The position numbers and the translations under genes were made by a program. DNA of 9,489 nucleotides from Candidatus Subteraquimicrobium carltonvillense (GTDB lineage: Bacteria > Actinomycetota > Aquicultoria > Subteraquimicrobiales > Subteraquimicrobiaceae), in contig DDKQ01000024.1 in the NCBI GenBank assembly GCA_002339355.1, positions 10,115 to 19,603 of the forward strand. Reading direction: 5' to 3'. Every line of letters starts with the position of its first letter. The stretch's first letter is position 1. Shown here in pieces: positions 1-6,589 of the stretch. The notes beneath the pieces are model-generated. The model searched no databases. It saw only the letters and a list, made by a program, of their open reading frames with translations, and had not been told where the DNA came from.

Positions 1-168
1 TTTGATCTCGCAGCTCTTAATGTAAAACAGCTTGAAGGAGGGGGGATACCTGAAGAGAATATTTATTCGGCTAGTATATGTACCTCTTGCAATACCGACT
101 TATTCTTTTCCTATCGTGCTCAGAATTGTAAGACCGGTCGCCAAGCGGGACTCGTTGCTTTACTCTAA
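1..168 (+). CDS. pgeF: PgeF/YfiH-type (laccase-domain) purine nucleoside phosphorylase family, C-terminal end only
   Basis: Frame 1 is open from the window edge to a TAA at 166-168 and encodes the last 55 residues of a protein whose start lies outside the window. The segment contains CTSCNTDLFFSYR followed by KTGRQAGLVALL, which is the typical C-terminus of the YfiH/PgeF laccase-domain family (a CTxC-x(3)-LFFSYR block, then a TGR block and stop). Family members are cytosolic enzymes: E. coli YfiH acts on UDP-MurNAc with a misplaced residue in cell-wall precursor editing, and other members have purine nucleoside phosphorylase or adenosine deaminase activity. Which activity applies here cannot be told from the fragment. 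The gene commonly sits just upstream of yggS and sepF, which supports the call. Here a transporter gene separates it from yggS. Confidence 0.88.
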   Translation, partial: FDLAALNVKQLEGGGIPEENIYSASICTSCNTDLFFSYRAQNCKTGRQAGLVALL

Positions 169-273
169 AACTAGTAAAAAGTAAGATATTGTTTCTCGCT
201 ATTAATTAAATGTTCTGTAATCGGCAAATTTTAGGTCTAAAGTCTCTGTCTTAAATATGGTGAGAGGTGGGAA

Positions 274-1884
274 ATGATTGCACAAATAGTTTTCAGTTTA
301 ATCGGTGGATTAGCGCTCTTCCTTTATGGTATCTCCTTGATAAGCAAGGGATTCCAGAAAGTTGCTGGAGAAAGAATCAGTAAAATTTTAGAGACATTTA
401 CTGGAAGTCCCATAAGAGGCATTATGACTGGAGCCAGTATTACGGCTATAATCCAGAGCAGCAGTGTCACTACGGTTACCCTTGTGGGATTGGTAAATGC
501 GGGGGTTTTGACCCTTCAACAATCCGTGGGGGTGATCATGGGGGCTAACATTGGGACAACAGTTACAGCTCAAATCGTTGCATTTAAGGTTGGAATGTAC
601 GCTTTACCCGTAATAGCGATCGGCTGTCTTTTGTGGTTTATGCCGAAGGATAAATACCAATCACTGGGGCAAATTCTAATAGGATTCGGAATTTTATTTT
701 TGGGAATGAATTTCATGAGCGGGGGAGCCAAACCTCTTAGAGAGCTACCTTTTTTCCTAAATATGCTTGTAAATTTCGGAAAACAACCGATTTTAGGAGT
801 ATTTGCCGGTGCGTTATTTACGGCCATTATTCAAAGTAGTAGTGCAACCTCCGGTCTGGTCATTGCTCTTTCGATGCAAGGGTTGTTAAATCTAAATTCG
901 GCTATTTGTTTAATTTTTGGGGCGGACATCGGAACTTGCGTTACCGCGCTCTTAGCCTCAATCGGTACATCGATATCTGCTAAAAGAACCGCTGTAGTCC
1001 ACTTATTATTCAATGTTTTGGGTGTATTAATATTTCTCTCCATTTTGCCCCTTTTCGCACAGGTTGTCTCCAAGACATCGACCTCCCTTCCCAGGCAAAT
1101 TGCCAATGCCCTTACACTGTTTAATGTGGGTAACACACTTATCGTACTTCCATTTGTATCTCTTCTAGTGGTCATGGTTAAAAGGATAGTTCCTGGCGAG
1201 GAAGTAGTCATAGATAGAGGAATAAAATACATTGAGAAACACATTCTGGTCATGCCCCCAGTGGCTTTGACCCAGGCAACCAAGGAGACCATAAGACTCG
1301 CCGAGATGGTCTCGAAGATGCTCCATAATTGCCAGCGAATCTTTCTGAATTCCAATCGCAATAATCGCAAGCTGATTAAAACTGTGGTGAAAATGGAGGA
1401 AGCTTCGGATGAAATATACCTGGCGATTAGCGATTATTTGGTGAAGCTTTCTCAAACGTTCTTGACTAAAGATCAATCCCGAAAGTTAGCTGGGCTTAAC
1501 CATGTCATAACCGAGATCGAAAGGATAGCAGACCATGTCAATAATATTGCACAGTTAGCTAAACATAAAGTAAATCGAAATTTGCCTTTCTCTTCGAAAG
1601 CCATGGGGCAATTACAATATATGTTTTCCAAGGTAAAAGAGGTATATGATGATGTAGTCGTGGGTTTAAAAAATGAGGATAATGAGATAGCTTATAAAGT
1701 GATACAGGGAGAAAGTGAAATCGATGATATTGAGAAAAAGCTTCATGCTGATCACATTAAGAGACTCGAGGAGGGTATCTGTCTACCCGAGGCGGGGATA
1801 TTGTTCGTGGATATTGTGAGGAACTTGGAGAGAATAGGCGATCACACCGATAGCATCGCCCATGTGATATTGGCCGAGTTTTGA
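274..1884 (+). CDS. Na+/phosphate (NptA/PNaS) cotransporter with C-terminal PhoU-like domain
   Basis: A 536-residue integral membrane protein of the Na/Pi-cotransporter II-related family, predicted to bring phosphate into the cell with Na+. The family hallmark is an inverted duplication, each half carrying a QSSS motif. Both are visible: QSSSVT at about residues 61-66 and QSSSAT at about 187-192. Each is followed by a GA(N/D)IGT loop, at about 90-95 and 216-221. Hydrophobic segments fill residues 1-305. Residues 330-536 are a soluble, helical, charged PhoU-like region (for example ERIADHVNNIAQ and ERIGDHTDSIAH), as in many bacterial members. Length is typical. The ATG at 274 has an AGAGG-type ribosome binding site at 263-267. 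The stop codon (1882-1884) abuts the yggS ribosome binding site, so the two are probably co-transcribed. A phosphate transporter is not a usual member of the pgeF-yggS-sepF cluster and may be an insertion. Substrate is inferred from family. Confidence 0.93.
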   Translation: MIAQIVFSLIGGLALFLYGISLISKGFQKVAGERISKILETFTGSPIRGIMTGASITAIIQSSSVTTVTLVGLVNAGVLTLQQSVGVIMGANIGTTVTAQIVAFKVGMYALPVIAIGCLLWFMPKDKYQSLGQILIGFGILFLGMNFMSGGAKPLRELPFFLNMLVNFGKQPILGVFAGALFTAIIQSSSATSGLVIALSMQGLLNLNSAICLIFGADIGTCVTALLASIGTSISAKRTAVVHLLFNVLGVLIFLSILPLFAQVVSKTSTSLPRQIANALTLFNVGNTLIVLPFVSLLVVMVKRIVPGEEVVIDRGIKYIEKHILVMPPVALTQATKETIRLAEMVSKMLHNCQRIFLNSNRNNRKLIKTVVKMEEASDEIYLAISDYLVKLSQTFLTKDQSRKLAGLNHVITEIERIADHVNNIAQLAKHKVNRNLPFSSKAMGQLQYMFSKVKEVYDDVVVGLKNEDNEIAYKVIQGESEIDDIEKKLHADHIKRLEEGICLPEAGILFVDIVRNLERIGDHTDSIAHVILAEF

Positions 1885-1888
1885 AGGA
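1883..1888 (+). promoter_or_regulatory. Ribosome binding site deciding the yggS start
   Basis: GAAGGA lies 10 bases before the ATG at 1899. It overlaps the stop codon of the transporter gene. It supports ATG 1899 over the in-frame TTG at 1881, which would start before this site and has no ribosome binding site of its own. The arrangement suggests translational coupling. Confidence 0.6.
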
Positions 1889-1898
1889 CATTTCGGGT

Positions 1899-2588
1899 AT
1901 GAGTTTGGTTATCGCCCAAAATTTAAGATTGATAAGAGATAGAATGGCAAAAGCCGCATCAAGGGTAGGTCGTAATCCAACGGAAATAAAACTCGTGGCT
2001 GTGACCAAGAATGTCCCCGTCTTAGAAATCAATCAAGCCATTGAGGCAGGGATAACCGATATAGGAGAGAATAGAGTTCAGGAGCTGAGGGAAAAATTCG
2101 GAAAACTGGGGAATGCGGCAACATGGCACTTCGTTGGACATTTGCAAACGAATAAAGTAAAGTACATTATAGATTTTGTGGAGCTCATCCAATCTGTTGA
2201 TAGCTTGAAACTGGCCCAAGAGATACAGAAGCGTGCTCAAAGAGCAAATAGGATTCAGAAGGTATTGGTGGAGGTGAATGTCTCCGGGGAGGAAAGTAAA
2301 TTTGGAATCGATCCTCAAAAGCTCATGAGCTTCATGAAAGAGATTACAAAACTCGATCATATCGTAGTTAAAGGGTTAATGACCTTGGCTCCTTTGGTAG
2401 AAGATACTGAGGAAACAAGACCAGTTTTTAGAACCTTGAGGGAACTTGGGGAGGATGTGAGGAAGTTAAATCTTCCCCAGATTGAAATGGAGTACCTGTC
2501 CATGGGCATGACCAACGATTTTGAAATAGCCATAGAGGAAGGTTCAAATATGGTTAGAATTGGAACTGGTATTTTTAAAGGTGGTTAG
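1899..2588 (+). CDS. yggS: YggS/PROSC-type pyridoxal phosphate homeostasis protein
   Basis: A cytosolic PLP-binding protein of the YggS/PROSC family (alanine racemase N-terminal-like TIM barrel fold). It has no known catalytic reaction and acts in vitamin B6 and amino/keto-acid homeostasis. Family blocks appear in order: LVAVTKNVP, with the likely PLP-binding Lys at about residue 37; GENRVQE; HFVGHLQTNK; VNVSGEESKFG; GLMTLAP; and the phosphate-binding C-terminus LSMGMTNDFEIAIEEGSNMV followed by RIGTGIF. From ATG 1899 the product is 229 residues, the usual family length. An in-frame TTG at 1881 would add six residues (MKDISG) but lacks a ribosome binding site. The gene follows the transporter directly and precedes sepF by 21 bases, as in many Gram-positive division clusters. 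Confidence 0.95.
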   Translation: MSLVIAQNLRLIRDRMAKAASRVGRNPTEIKLVAVTKNVPVLEINQAIEAGITDIGENRVQELREKFGKLGNAATWHFVGHLQTNKVKYIIDFVELIQSVDSLKLAQEIQKRAQRANRIQKVLVEVNVSGEESKFGIDPQKLMSFMKEITKLDHIVVKGLMTLAPLVEDTEETRPVFRTLRELGEDVRKLNLPQIEMEYLSMGMTNDFEIAIEEGSNMVRIGTGIFKGG

Positions 2589-2609
2589 TTAAGAGGTGAG
2601 GTGAGATAT

Positions 2610-3080
2610 ATGAGAAACCTATTGAGGAAAGCGCTCATCTATTTTGGATTGGCTGAGGAAGATGAATATGAGGAATTTGAGGAAGAGGAAAATTATACGG
2701 ATTTGTATGAACAAGCACCGCCTTCCGTAAGAAAGATCATCCGCTCTCCGGATATCGAGAGAATGCAGCGCGCTGCAGCACTGCGATCCATTGCTACGCC
2801 TCAAACGAAGGTCCATATCGTAGAACCCAGAAGTTTCAATGATGCTCAACAGATCGCCGATAAATTTAAGGCCAACATCCCGGTCATCGTGAATCTGCAA
2901 TTAGCGGAAATTGATCTATCAAAACGGCTGATCGATTTCGCCAGTGGTCTAACTTATGGGTTGGATGGAGGGATGCAAAGGGTTGCTGAAAAAGTATTCT
3001 TACTCACCCCGAGCAATGTTGAGGTCTCAGAGGCAGAAAAACGGAGATGGCAGGAGAGAGGACTCTTCAATCAATATTAA
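2610..3080 (+). CDS. sepF: Cell division protein SepF
   Basis: SepF binds the C-terminal tail of FtsZ, bundles or rings its filaments and anchors them to the membrane at midcell. The sequence shows the expected three parts: a short amphipathic N-terminal helix (MRNLLRKALIYFGL) as membrane anchor, a very acidic linker (about residues 16-30), and a C-terminal SepF/DUF552 core from about residue 69. That core includes VHIVEPRSFNDAQQIAD, the IPVIVNL strand and the end motif FASGLTYGLDGGMQRV followed by FLLTPSNVEV. The ATG at 2610 is preferred (156 residues) because GAGGTGAG at 2593-2600 lies 9 bases upstream. The in-frame GTG at 2601 would directly abut that site. The gene follows yggS by 21 bases and precedes proC, a common Bacillota/Actinomycetota order. 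No terminator is evident in the 134 bases before proC. Confidence 0.96.
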   Translation: MRNLLRKALIYFGLAEEDEYEEFEEEENYTDLYEQAPPSVRKIIRSPDIERMQRAAALRSIATPQTKVHIVEPRSFNDAQQIADKFKANIPVIVNLQLAEIDLSKRLIDFASGLTYGLDGGMQRVAEKVFLLTPSNVEVSEAEKRRWQERGLFNQY

Positions 3081-3214
3081 TCAAGAACTGCCGTCAGCGA
3101 CCTTAAATCGGTCAGCGATATTCGACGAGCGACTTCCGGAAATTTTCTACACTACTCATTACTTGTCGATGATGTTTATTGATTCTTTGAGTGAAATCTA
3201 TTGGGTGATTTGTC

Positions 3215-4048
3215 ATGGAAGGACAAGCAGCAAAGGTGATATCCGAAAAGAGGGTGGCAATAATTGGTGCTGGTCAGATGGGTGAAGCTCTCCTCAGGGG
3301 TTTCCTGAAATCAGGTATCCTAAGTCCCGGTCAGATAATCTTAAGCGATATAAGGAAGGATAGGCTTTCTGAACTTAAGGCGAAGTATCAGGTCGAGGTG
3401 GCAAAAGATAACATTGATGCTCTTGAAAAATCCGATGTAGTCATATTAGCTGTGAAACCCCAGCAGATAGATGGTGTTTTAGCGGAAATAAGTTGGGTAA
3501 TTAAGGAAAAGCAGATTTTAATATCAATCGCCGCTGGGATAAGCACCAAACATATTTACGATAAACTGGACAAAAAAATACCCCTTGTTCGAGTTATGCC
3601 AAATTCCCCGGCTCTGGTGGGTGCTGGAATTTCTGTGATCAGTCCCGGTAGATATGCTACAAGGGAGAGCATAGATTTGGTTTCAAGGCTCTTTTCGGGA
3701 GTCGGCGAGACCGTCCAATTAGATGAGAGGTATCAGAATGAGGCAACGGCCATCAGCGGTAGTGGTCCTGCTTATTTCTATCTTTTCGTGGAGGCTCTCA
3801 TCGATGCGGGTGTTAGGTCTGGACTTGCCCCAGAGATAGCTACTAAATTAGTGGTTGAAACATTGATCGGAGCGGGAGCCATGCTAAAACAAACTGGGAA
3901 GCACCCCGCGTTGCTCAGGGAAATGGTAGCATCGCCAGGAGGGACAACCATAGCTGCCCTGGAAGCTTTCGAAGAAGGAGGCTTGCGAGCGGCTACCTTT
4001 AAAGCCATCGAAGCTGCAATCAAACGCGCTCAGGAGTTGGGAGGTTAA
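3215..4048 (+). CDS. proC: Pyrroline-5-carboxylate reductase
   Basis: Catalyses NAD(P)H-dependent reduction of 1-pyrroline-5-carboxylate to L-proline, the last step of proline synthesis, in the cytosol. The N-terminal Rossmann fold is marked by VAIIGAGQMG (glycine motif at residues 18-23). AVKPQQ (about 79-84) and VMPNSPALVGAG (about 127-138) belong to the family core. The C-terminal dimerisation/substrate domain carries the signature SGSGPAYFYLFVEALIDAG (about 181-199) and REMVASPGGTTIAAL (about 235-249). Its length of 277 is normal (about 270). The ATG at 3215 has GGGTGA at 3203-3208 upstream. A GTG at 3236, preceded by GGAAGGA, is an alternative start that would shorten the N-terminus by 7 residues without touching the Rossmann motif. 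Its place between sepF and yggT is common in Gram-positive bacteria. The yggT reading frame begins within a few bases of its stop. Confidence 0.96.
   Translation: MEGQAAKVISEKRVAIIGAGQMGEALLRGFLKSGILSPGQIILSDIRKDRLSELKAKYQVEVAKDNIDALEKSDVVILAVKPQQIDGVLAEISWVIKEKQILISIAAGISTKHIYDKLDKKIPLVRVMPNSPALVGAGISVISPGRYATRESIDLVSRLFSGVGETVQLDERYQNEATAISGSGPAYFYLFVEALIDAGVRSGLAPEIATKLVVETLIGAGAMLKQTGKHPALLREMVASPGGTTIAALEAFEEGGLRAATFKAIEAAIKRAQELGG
4039..4044 (+). promoter_or_regulatory. Ribosome binding site inside the proC end, suggesting a CTG start for yggT
   Basis: GGGAGG lies in the last two coding codons of proC, 9 bases before the CTG codon at 4054. No ATG, GTG or TTG in the yggT frame follows at a usable distance. 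The TTG at 4105 has no purine-rich site upstream. This is the main evidence for a non-canonical start. Confidence 0.4.
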
Positions 4049-4053
4049 AAAGG

Positions 4054-4341
4054 CTGGTAGCAGTCATTCGGTTCATTGATTTTGCATTCACCGTCTACTT
4101 CTGGTTGATCATCGTTCGGATAATTTTTTCATGGATTCCACTTTCTTCGAGTGAATTTGTGGAGCGGATAAGGAGTTTTGTATACGATATCACCGAACCT
4201 TACTTGAGATTATTTCGGCGATTGCTACCCATGGTAAGTCTGGGTGGAATGGGTCTTGACTTATCACCGATTATTGCCATTATAGTATTACATTTTATAC
4301 ATAGGTTGGTTTTAAATATCCTATTCCAATTCATGCTTTAA
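4054..4341 (+). CDS. yggT: YggT-family integral membrane protein
   Basis: A small membrane protein of the YggT/YlmG family. Bacterial members sit next to division genes, and chloroplast members affect nucleoid and thylakoid organisation; the exact role in bacteria is unsettled. Two hydrophobic segments flank a conserved amphipathic loop, and family blocks are IIVRIIFSWIP, ITEPYLRLFRRLLPMVSLGG and LDLSPIIAIIVLHF. The shortest reading from a standard start (TTG at 4105) gives 78 residues but cuts the first membrane segment. In-frame codons upstream encode RFIDFAFTVYFWL, which looks like genuine family N-terminus. I therefore place the start at the CTG at 4054, which has GGGAGG 9 bases upstream and gives 95 residues, a normal family length. 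The CTG start is an inference; the family call is firm. It lies 5 bases after proC and 27 before divIVA, so an operon is likely. Confidence 0.85.
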   Translation: MVAVIRFIDFAFTVYFWLIIVRIIFSWIPLSSSEFVERIRSFVYDITEPYLRLFRRLLPMVSLGGMGLDLSPIIAIIVLHFIHRLVLNILFQFML

Positions 4342-4368
4342 GCAAATCTCAAAGAAGGAGGAAGGAAG

Positions 4369-5115
4369 ATGAAATTAACTCCCCTAGATATTCACCACAA
4401 AGAGTTTCGACGCGCAATAAGAGGTTACAATGAAGAGGGAGTCGATGCATTCCTTGATGAAGTAGCCCAGGAATTTGAGCGGCTCTTTAAGGAAAATATC
4501 GAGTTAAAGGAGCAGCTTGAGAAGCTTCAGGAGAAGGTGACGCAATACGAAAACATTGAACAGACTCTTCAAAAAACCCTCGTTACCGCTCAAAAAATGG
4601 CTGAGGAAGTTCAAGCCAACGCCAAGAAGGAAGCGGAGCTTATTGTGAAGGACGCGGAGCTTAAGGCGAAGGCAACAATCCAGGATATACTGGAAGAAAA
4701 GCAAAACCTCCAAGCCACCTACAGCAATTTAAAACAGGCTGAGGAGGAGTTTCGCGCGAGATTTAAAGCAATGCTAGAATCTTACCTGGGTATGATAGCC
4801 GAGGCTGAAAAGGAATTGAAAGGCGAGGAAGTCGAAGAGGTTCCCGCGGCTGAGGAAGAGATTGCCGTGGAGCATGTGGAGGAACTCGCTGAGAGGGCGG
4901 AAGAACTTGCTGAGGAAGAAGCAACCATCGAAGCCCCAGTTTTTGAGCCCCCTGGGGAGAAAAGCGCCGAAGAAGAAGCAAAGGTGGCGGAGGAGACAGA
5001 GACCAAAAAGGAGCCCAAGAAGAAGGGAAATCAGGACATCGAGGAAATTTTAAAGAGATTACAAAAGGCTCCAAAGCAGGCAAGTGAAGAAAACGACATC
5101 CAAGAAATCTCCTAA
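4369..5115 (+). CDS. divIVA: DivIVA-domain cell division/polarity protein
   Basis: DivIVA proteins bind curved membrane at poles and septa as coiled-coil dimers and recruit partners (Min proteins, wall synthesis or chromosome-anchoring factors, depending on lineage). The N-terminal membrane-binding domain is clear: MKLTPLDIHHKEF, then RGYNEEGVDAFLDEVAQEFERL (pieces of residues 1-39). A long coiled coil follows (about 36-150). The C-terminal 100 residues are low-complexity, rich in Glu, Ala and Pro (about 150-215), then Lys-rich, ending with a short helical segment IEEILKRLQKA. At 248 residues it is longer than Bacillus DivIVA (about 164) and closer to Wag31-type proteins. AGGAGG at 4356-4361, 7 bases before the ATG, is the strongest ribosome binding site in the cluster and suggests high expression. 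A terminator follows about 75 bases after the stop. Confidence 0.95.
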   Translation: MKLTPLDIHHKEFRRAIRGYNEEGVDAFLDEVAQEFERLFKENIELKEQLEKLQEKVTQYENIEQTLQKTLVTAQKMAEEVQANAKKEAELIVKDAELKAKATIQDILEEKQNLQATYSNLKQAEEEFRARFKAMLESYLGMIAEAEKELKGEEVEEVPAAEEEIAVEHVEELAERAEELAEEEATIEAPVFEPPGEKSAEEEAKVAEETETKKEPKKKGNQDIEEILKRLQKAPKQASEENDIQEIS

Positions 5116-5191
5116 TTTTTGGATTGTAAAAATTTCAAATTTTAACCCATTTAAAGCATCGTAAACTCAATCAATTTTTGAACTAAGCTTT

Positions 5192-5217
5192 AGCTACATC
5201 CTTAGATGTAGCTTTTT
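5192..5217 (+). terminator. Rho-independent terminator after divIVA
   Basis: A perfect 9-base-pair stem (AGCTACATC at 5192-5200, GATGTAGCT at 5205-5213) with a CTTA loop runs into TTTTT (5213-5217). It lies 76 bases after the divIVA stop and ends the division cluster, separating it from the accessory region. Confidence 0.88.
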
Positions 5218-5276
5218 ATAAACCCTGTAGATTTAGCAAAATAAATCCATGTTTAAAGGTTAGATGCCCGAAAGCC

Positions 5277-5303
5277 TTGACAAACGAACAAATGTTCTAT
5301 AGT
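5277..5303 (+). promoter_or_regulatory. Sigma-70/SigA-type promoter upstream of cas6
   Basis: A perfect -35 hexamer TTGACA (5277-5282) and a -10-like TATAGT (5298-5303) are separated by 15 bases, a short but tolerated spacing. A LexA-type operator fills the spacer. Transcription would start near 5310, giving a leader of about 50 bases before the cas6 ATG at 5358, and no terminator lies between. Confidence 0.6.
5285..5298 (+). promoter_or_regulatory. LexA/DinR SOS box overlapping the promoter
   Basis: CGAACAAATGTTCT matches the Bacillus DinR/LexA consensus CGAACRNRYGTTYC at 13 of 14 positions; only the last base differs. It contains a perfect GAAC-N4-GTTC dyad and lies between the -35 and -10 elements, where a bound repressor would block RNA polymerase. 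It implies DNA-damage-inducible transcription of whatever lies downstream, which today is cas6 and perhaps the following genes. Confidence 0.65.
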
Positions 5304-5357
5304 GGGAGTGTAGCCTCTTATCCAACTCTAAATGTTAGGTAAAGAGAAAAGTAAGAT

Positions 5358-6101
5358 ATGAGAATTTCCTTAAGCTTTAGTGCGGAACAAGAATTGAAAA
5401 TACCCGTCTCTTACAACTATAGCATCCAATCGCTTATTTATCGCCATGTCGATGATAAGTTGGCTACCTTTCTTCACAATGAAGGCTATGTTCATGGCAA
5501 AAGGAGATTTAAACTTTTTACTTTCTCTAGAATTCAAGGAAAACCACGCTTTTTAAGAAGTGAGAAGTCATTTACTTTCAAACCTCCTTTTAGATTTATT
5601 GTCTCCTCTCCCGTTGGGATCTTTATCGAGAGCTTGGCTGAGAATTTTGTTCGCTCTGTAGAGGTACAATTATTTGGGCAAGCTGTATATGTGGAATCAA
5701 TAAATGTCTATTCCGAACCTCAATTTGGTTCGGAAACTGTTGTTACAATGCTCTCGCCAGTTACCATGTACAGCACACTTGAAACTCCCACAGGTAAAAA
5801 GAAAACTTACTACTACTCTCCATTTGAGGGTGAGTTCTCAGAATTGTTGGAGGAAAATCTAAAGAAGAAGTACGAAGTCTTGTACAAAGACAAACCCAAC
5901 GGTTTTTCTTTTTCCATTGAGCCAATTGATGTAAGCAAAAGAGATGAGAAAATCATCGACTATAAAGGAACGGTTATCAAGGCCTGGATGGGAAGGTATA
6001 AACTTACGGGCTCACCTGAATTGATAAAACTTGCCTACGATACCGGCTTGGGGGCTAAAAATTCTCAAGGCTTTGGATGTTTTGAGATACATAAAATGTA
6101 G
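5358..6101 (+). CDS. cas6: CRISPR-associated endoribonuclease Cas6 (orphan)
   Basis: Cas6 cleaves CRISPR precursor transcripts within the repeat to give crRNAs for type I and III effector complexes. The 247-residue product has the two RAMP/ferredoxin-like halves of the family and ends with the diagnostic glycine-rich loop GLGAKNSQGFGCFEI (about 230-244). From memory of Pyrococcus furiosus Cas6 (Y31, H46, K52), its catalytic region aligns as LIYRH (Tyr28), KLATFLHN (His40) and FKLFTFS (Lys52), so all three catalytic residues appear present. The start at 5358 has only a weak purine-rich stretch upstream (AAGAGAAAAGTAAG), so translation may be poor. No CRISPR repeat array and no other cas gene occur in the window. 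It follows the SOS-box promoter by about 55 bases. It could serve arrays elsewhere in the genome or be a leftover of a lost locus. Confidence 0.9.
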   Translation: MRISLSFSAEQELKIPVSYNYSIQSLIYRHVDDKLATFLHNEGYVHGKRRFKLFTFSRIQGKPRFLRSEKSFTFKPPFRFIVSSPVGIFIESLAENFVRSVEVQLFGQAVYVESINVYSEPQFGSETVVTMLSPVTMYSTLETPTGKKKTYYYSPFEGEFSELLEENLKKKYEVLYKDKPNGFSFSIEPIDVSKRDEKIIDYKGTVIKAWMGRYKLTGSPELIKLAYDTGLGAKNSQGFGCFEIHKM

Positions 6102-6373
6102 AGGCGTACCTTTAGGTGTGCTAAAGGTGGGGCAGCATTTATGCTGCCTAGCAAGATGTGTAGTAGGGGCAGAGCTTGCTCCGCCAATCTATACATTACA
6201 GTTCAAGCTTTTCGACTTAGCCTGCCCTGAGCAGTTCGACTTTGCTCACTGCAGGCTTAGCCGAGAGACTCAGGCCTGTCGAGAACTAAGCTCCTGATGT
6301 AGTTGCTGACCTTCAGGTCGGCTCCAAGATCAGTGAAGCGCTATAGTTACTCGCATTTTAGGAAGGGAAAACT
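6102..6373 (+). repeat. Intergenic cluster of five tandem hairpins (REP/MITE-like)
   Basis: No gene is supported in this 272-base stretch; an open frame across it looks accidental. It contains five separate inverted repeats. ACCTTTAG/CTAAAGGT lies at 6108-6128. GGCAGCAT/ATGCTGCC at 6131-6148 is perfect with a TT centre. A third lies at 6168-6185 (GGC-A-GAGC against GCTC-C-GCC, one mismatch, TT centre). The largest, 6219-6257, has outer arms AGCCTGC/GCAGGCT, inner arms TGAGCA/TGCTCA and a 2x2 internal loop. GCTGACC/GGTCGGC at 6305-6322 has one G-T pair. The second and third share GGGGCAG at 37-base spacing. None is followed by a T run, so they do not look like terminators. The stretch is more GC-rich than its flanks. 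GGAAGGG at 6361-6367 is the ribosome binding site of the next gene. Confidence 0.65.
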
Positions 6374-6589
6374 ATGCACCCAGATAAAGCTGAGAAACAA
6401 TATATTTCACTTTTGCGAAAAATGGATGGGAACCAGAGAGTTAAGATAGGCGCAGAATTGTATGAGGTAGCACGCCATATCGCTGAATCATCAATCAGGA
6501 ACCAGTATCCTGATCTTTCCGAAGATGAGATAAAAGAAAAACTACGGCAAAGAATGAATCCCTTAAGTGCACTTAGGATAAATAGATGA
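6374..6589 (+). CDS. Small helical protein paired with a nucleotidyltransferase
   Basis: A 71-residue charged, soluble, helix-rich protein with no signal peptide or membrane segment. The core RVKIGAELYEVARHIAESSI followed by RNQYPDLSEDEIKEKLRQRM resembles small hypothetical proteins I recall next to MNT/AbiEii-like nucleotidyltransferase genes: an ELYE-x-A block, an (A/S)IRxxxP block and SEEE/SEDE-x(3)-L. I know no assigned function. The ATG at 6374 has GGAAGGG at 6361-6367, 6 bases upstream. Its stop overlaps the next start as ATGA (6586-6589), so the two are translationally coupled and probably act together. An antitoxin-like or regulatory partner role is possible but is inference only. Confidence 0.75.
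   Translation: MHPDKAEKQYISLLRKMDGNQRVKIGAELYEVARHIAESSIRNQYPDLSEDEIKEKLRQRMNPLSALRINR

Noticed and set aside
169..273. Promoter or phosphate-responsive operator ahead of the transporter gene
   Set aside because: The AT-rich gap has only poor matches to -35 and -10 elements and no convincing repeated operator; the half-site TGTTCT near 211 lacks its partner arm.
3093..3118. Direct repeat GTCAGCGA, two copies 18 bases apart, between sepF and proC
   Set aside because: Two short copies only, with no symmetry, promoter or repeat family to give them meaning; chance cannot be excluded.
2956..3285. Open frame of 109 codons spanning the end of sepF and the start of proC
   Set aside because: It overlaps both well-supported genes in another frame, has no family resemblance and is low in the features of real proteins. 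The sepF-proC gap itself has no supported gene.
4763..5083. Long open frames opposite or out of frame within the divIVA tail
   Set aside because: They arise from the GAG/GAA/GCN-rich coding of the acidic DivIVA tail; they give Ser/Pro/Leu-rich low-complexity products with no ribosome binding site.
6031..6297. Open frame of 88 codons across the cas6 end and hairpin region
   Set aside because: It runs through a series of inverted repeats, overlaps cas6 and encodes a Cys/Leu-rich sequence without family resemblance.
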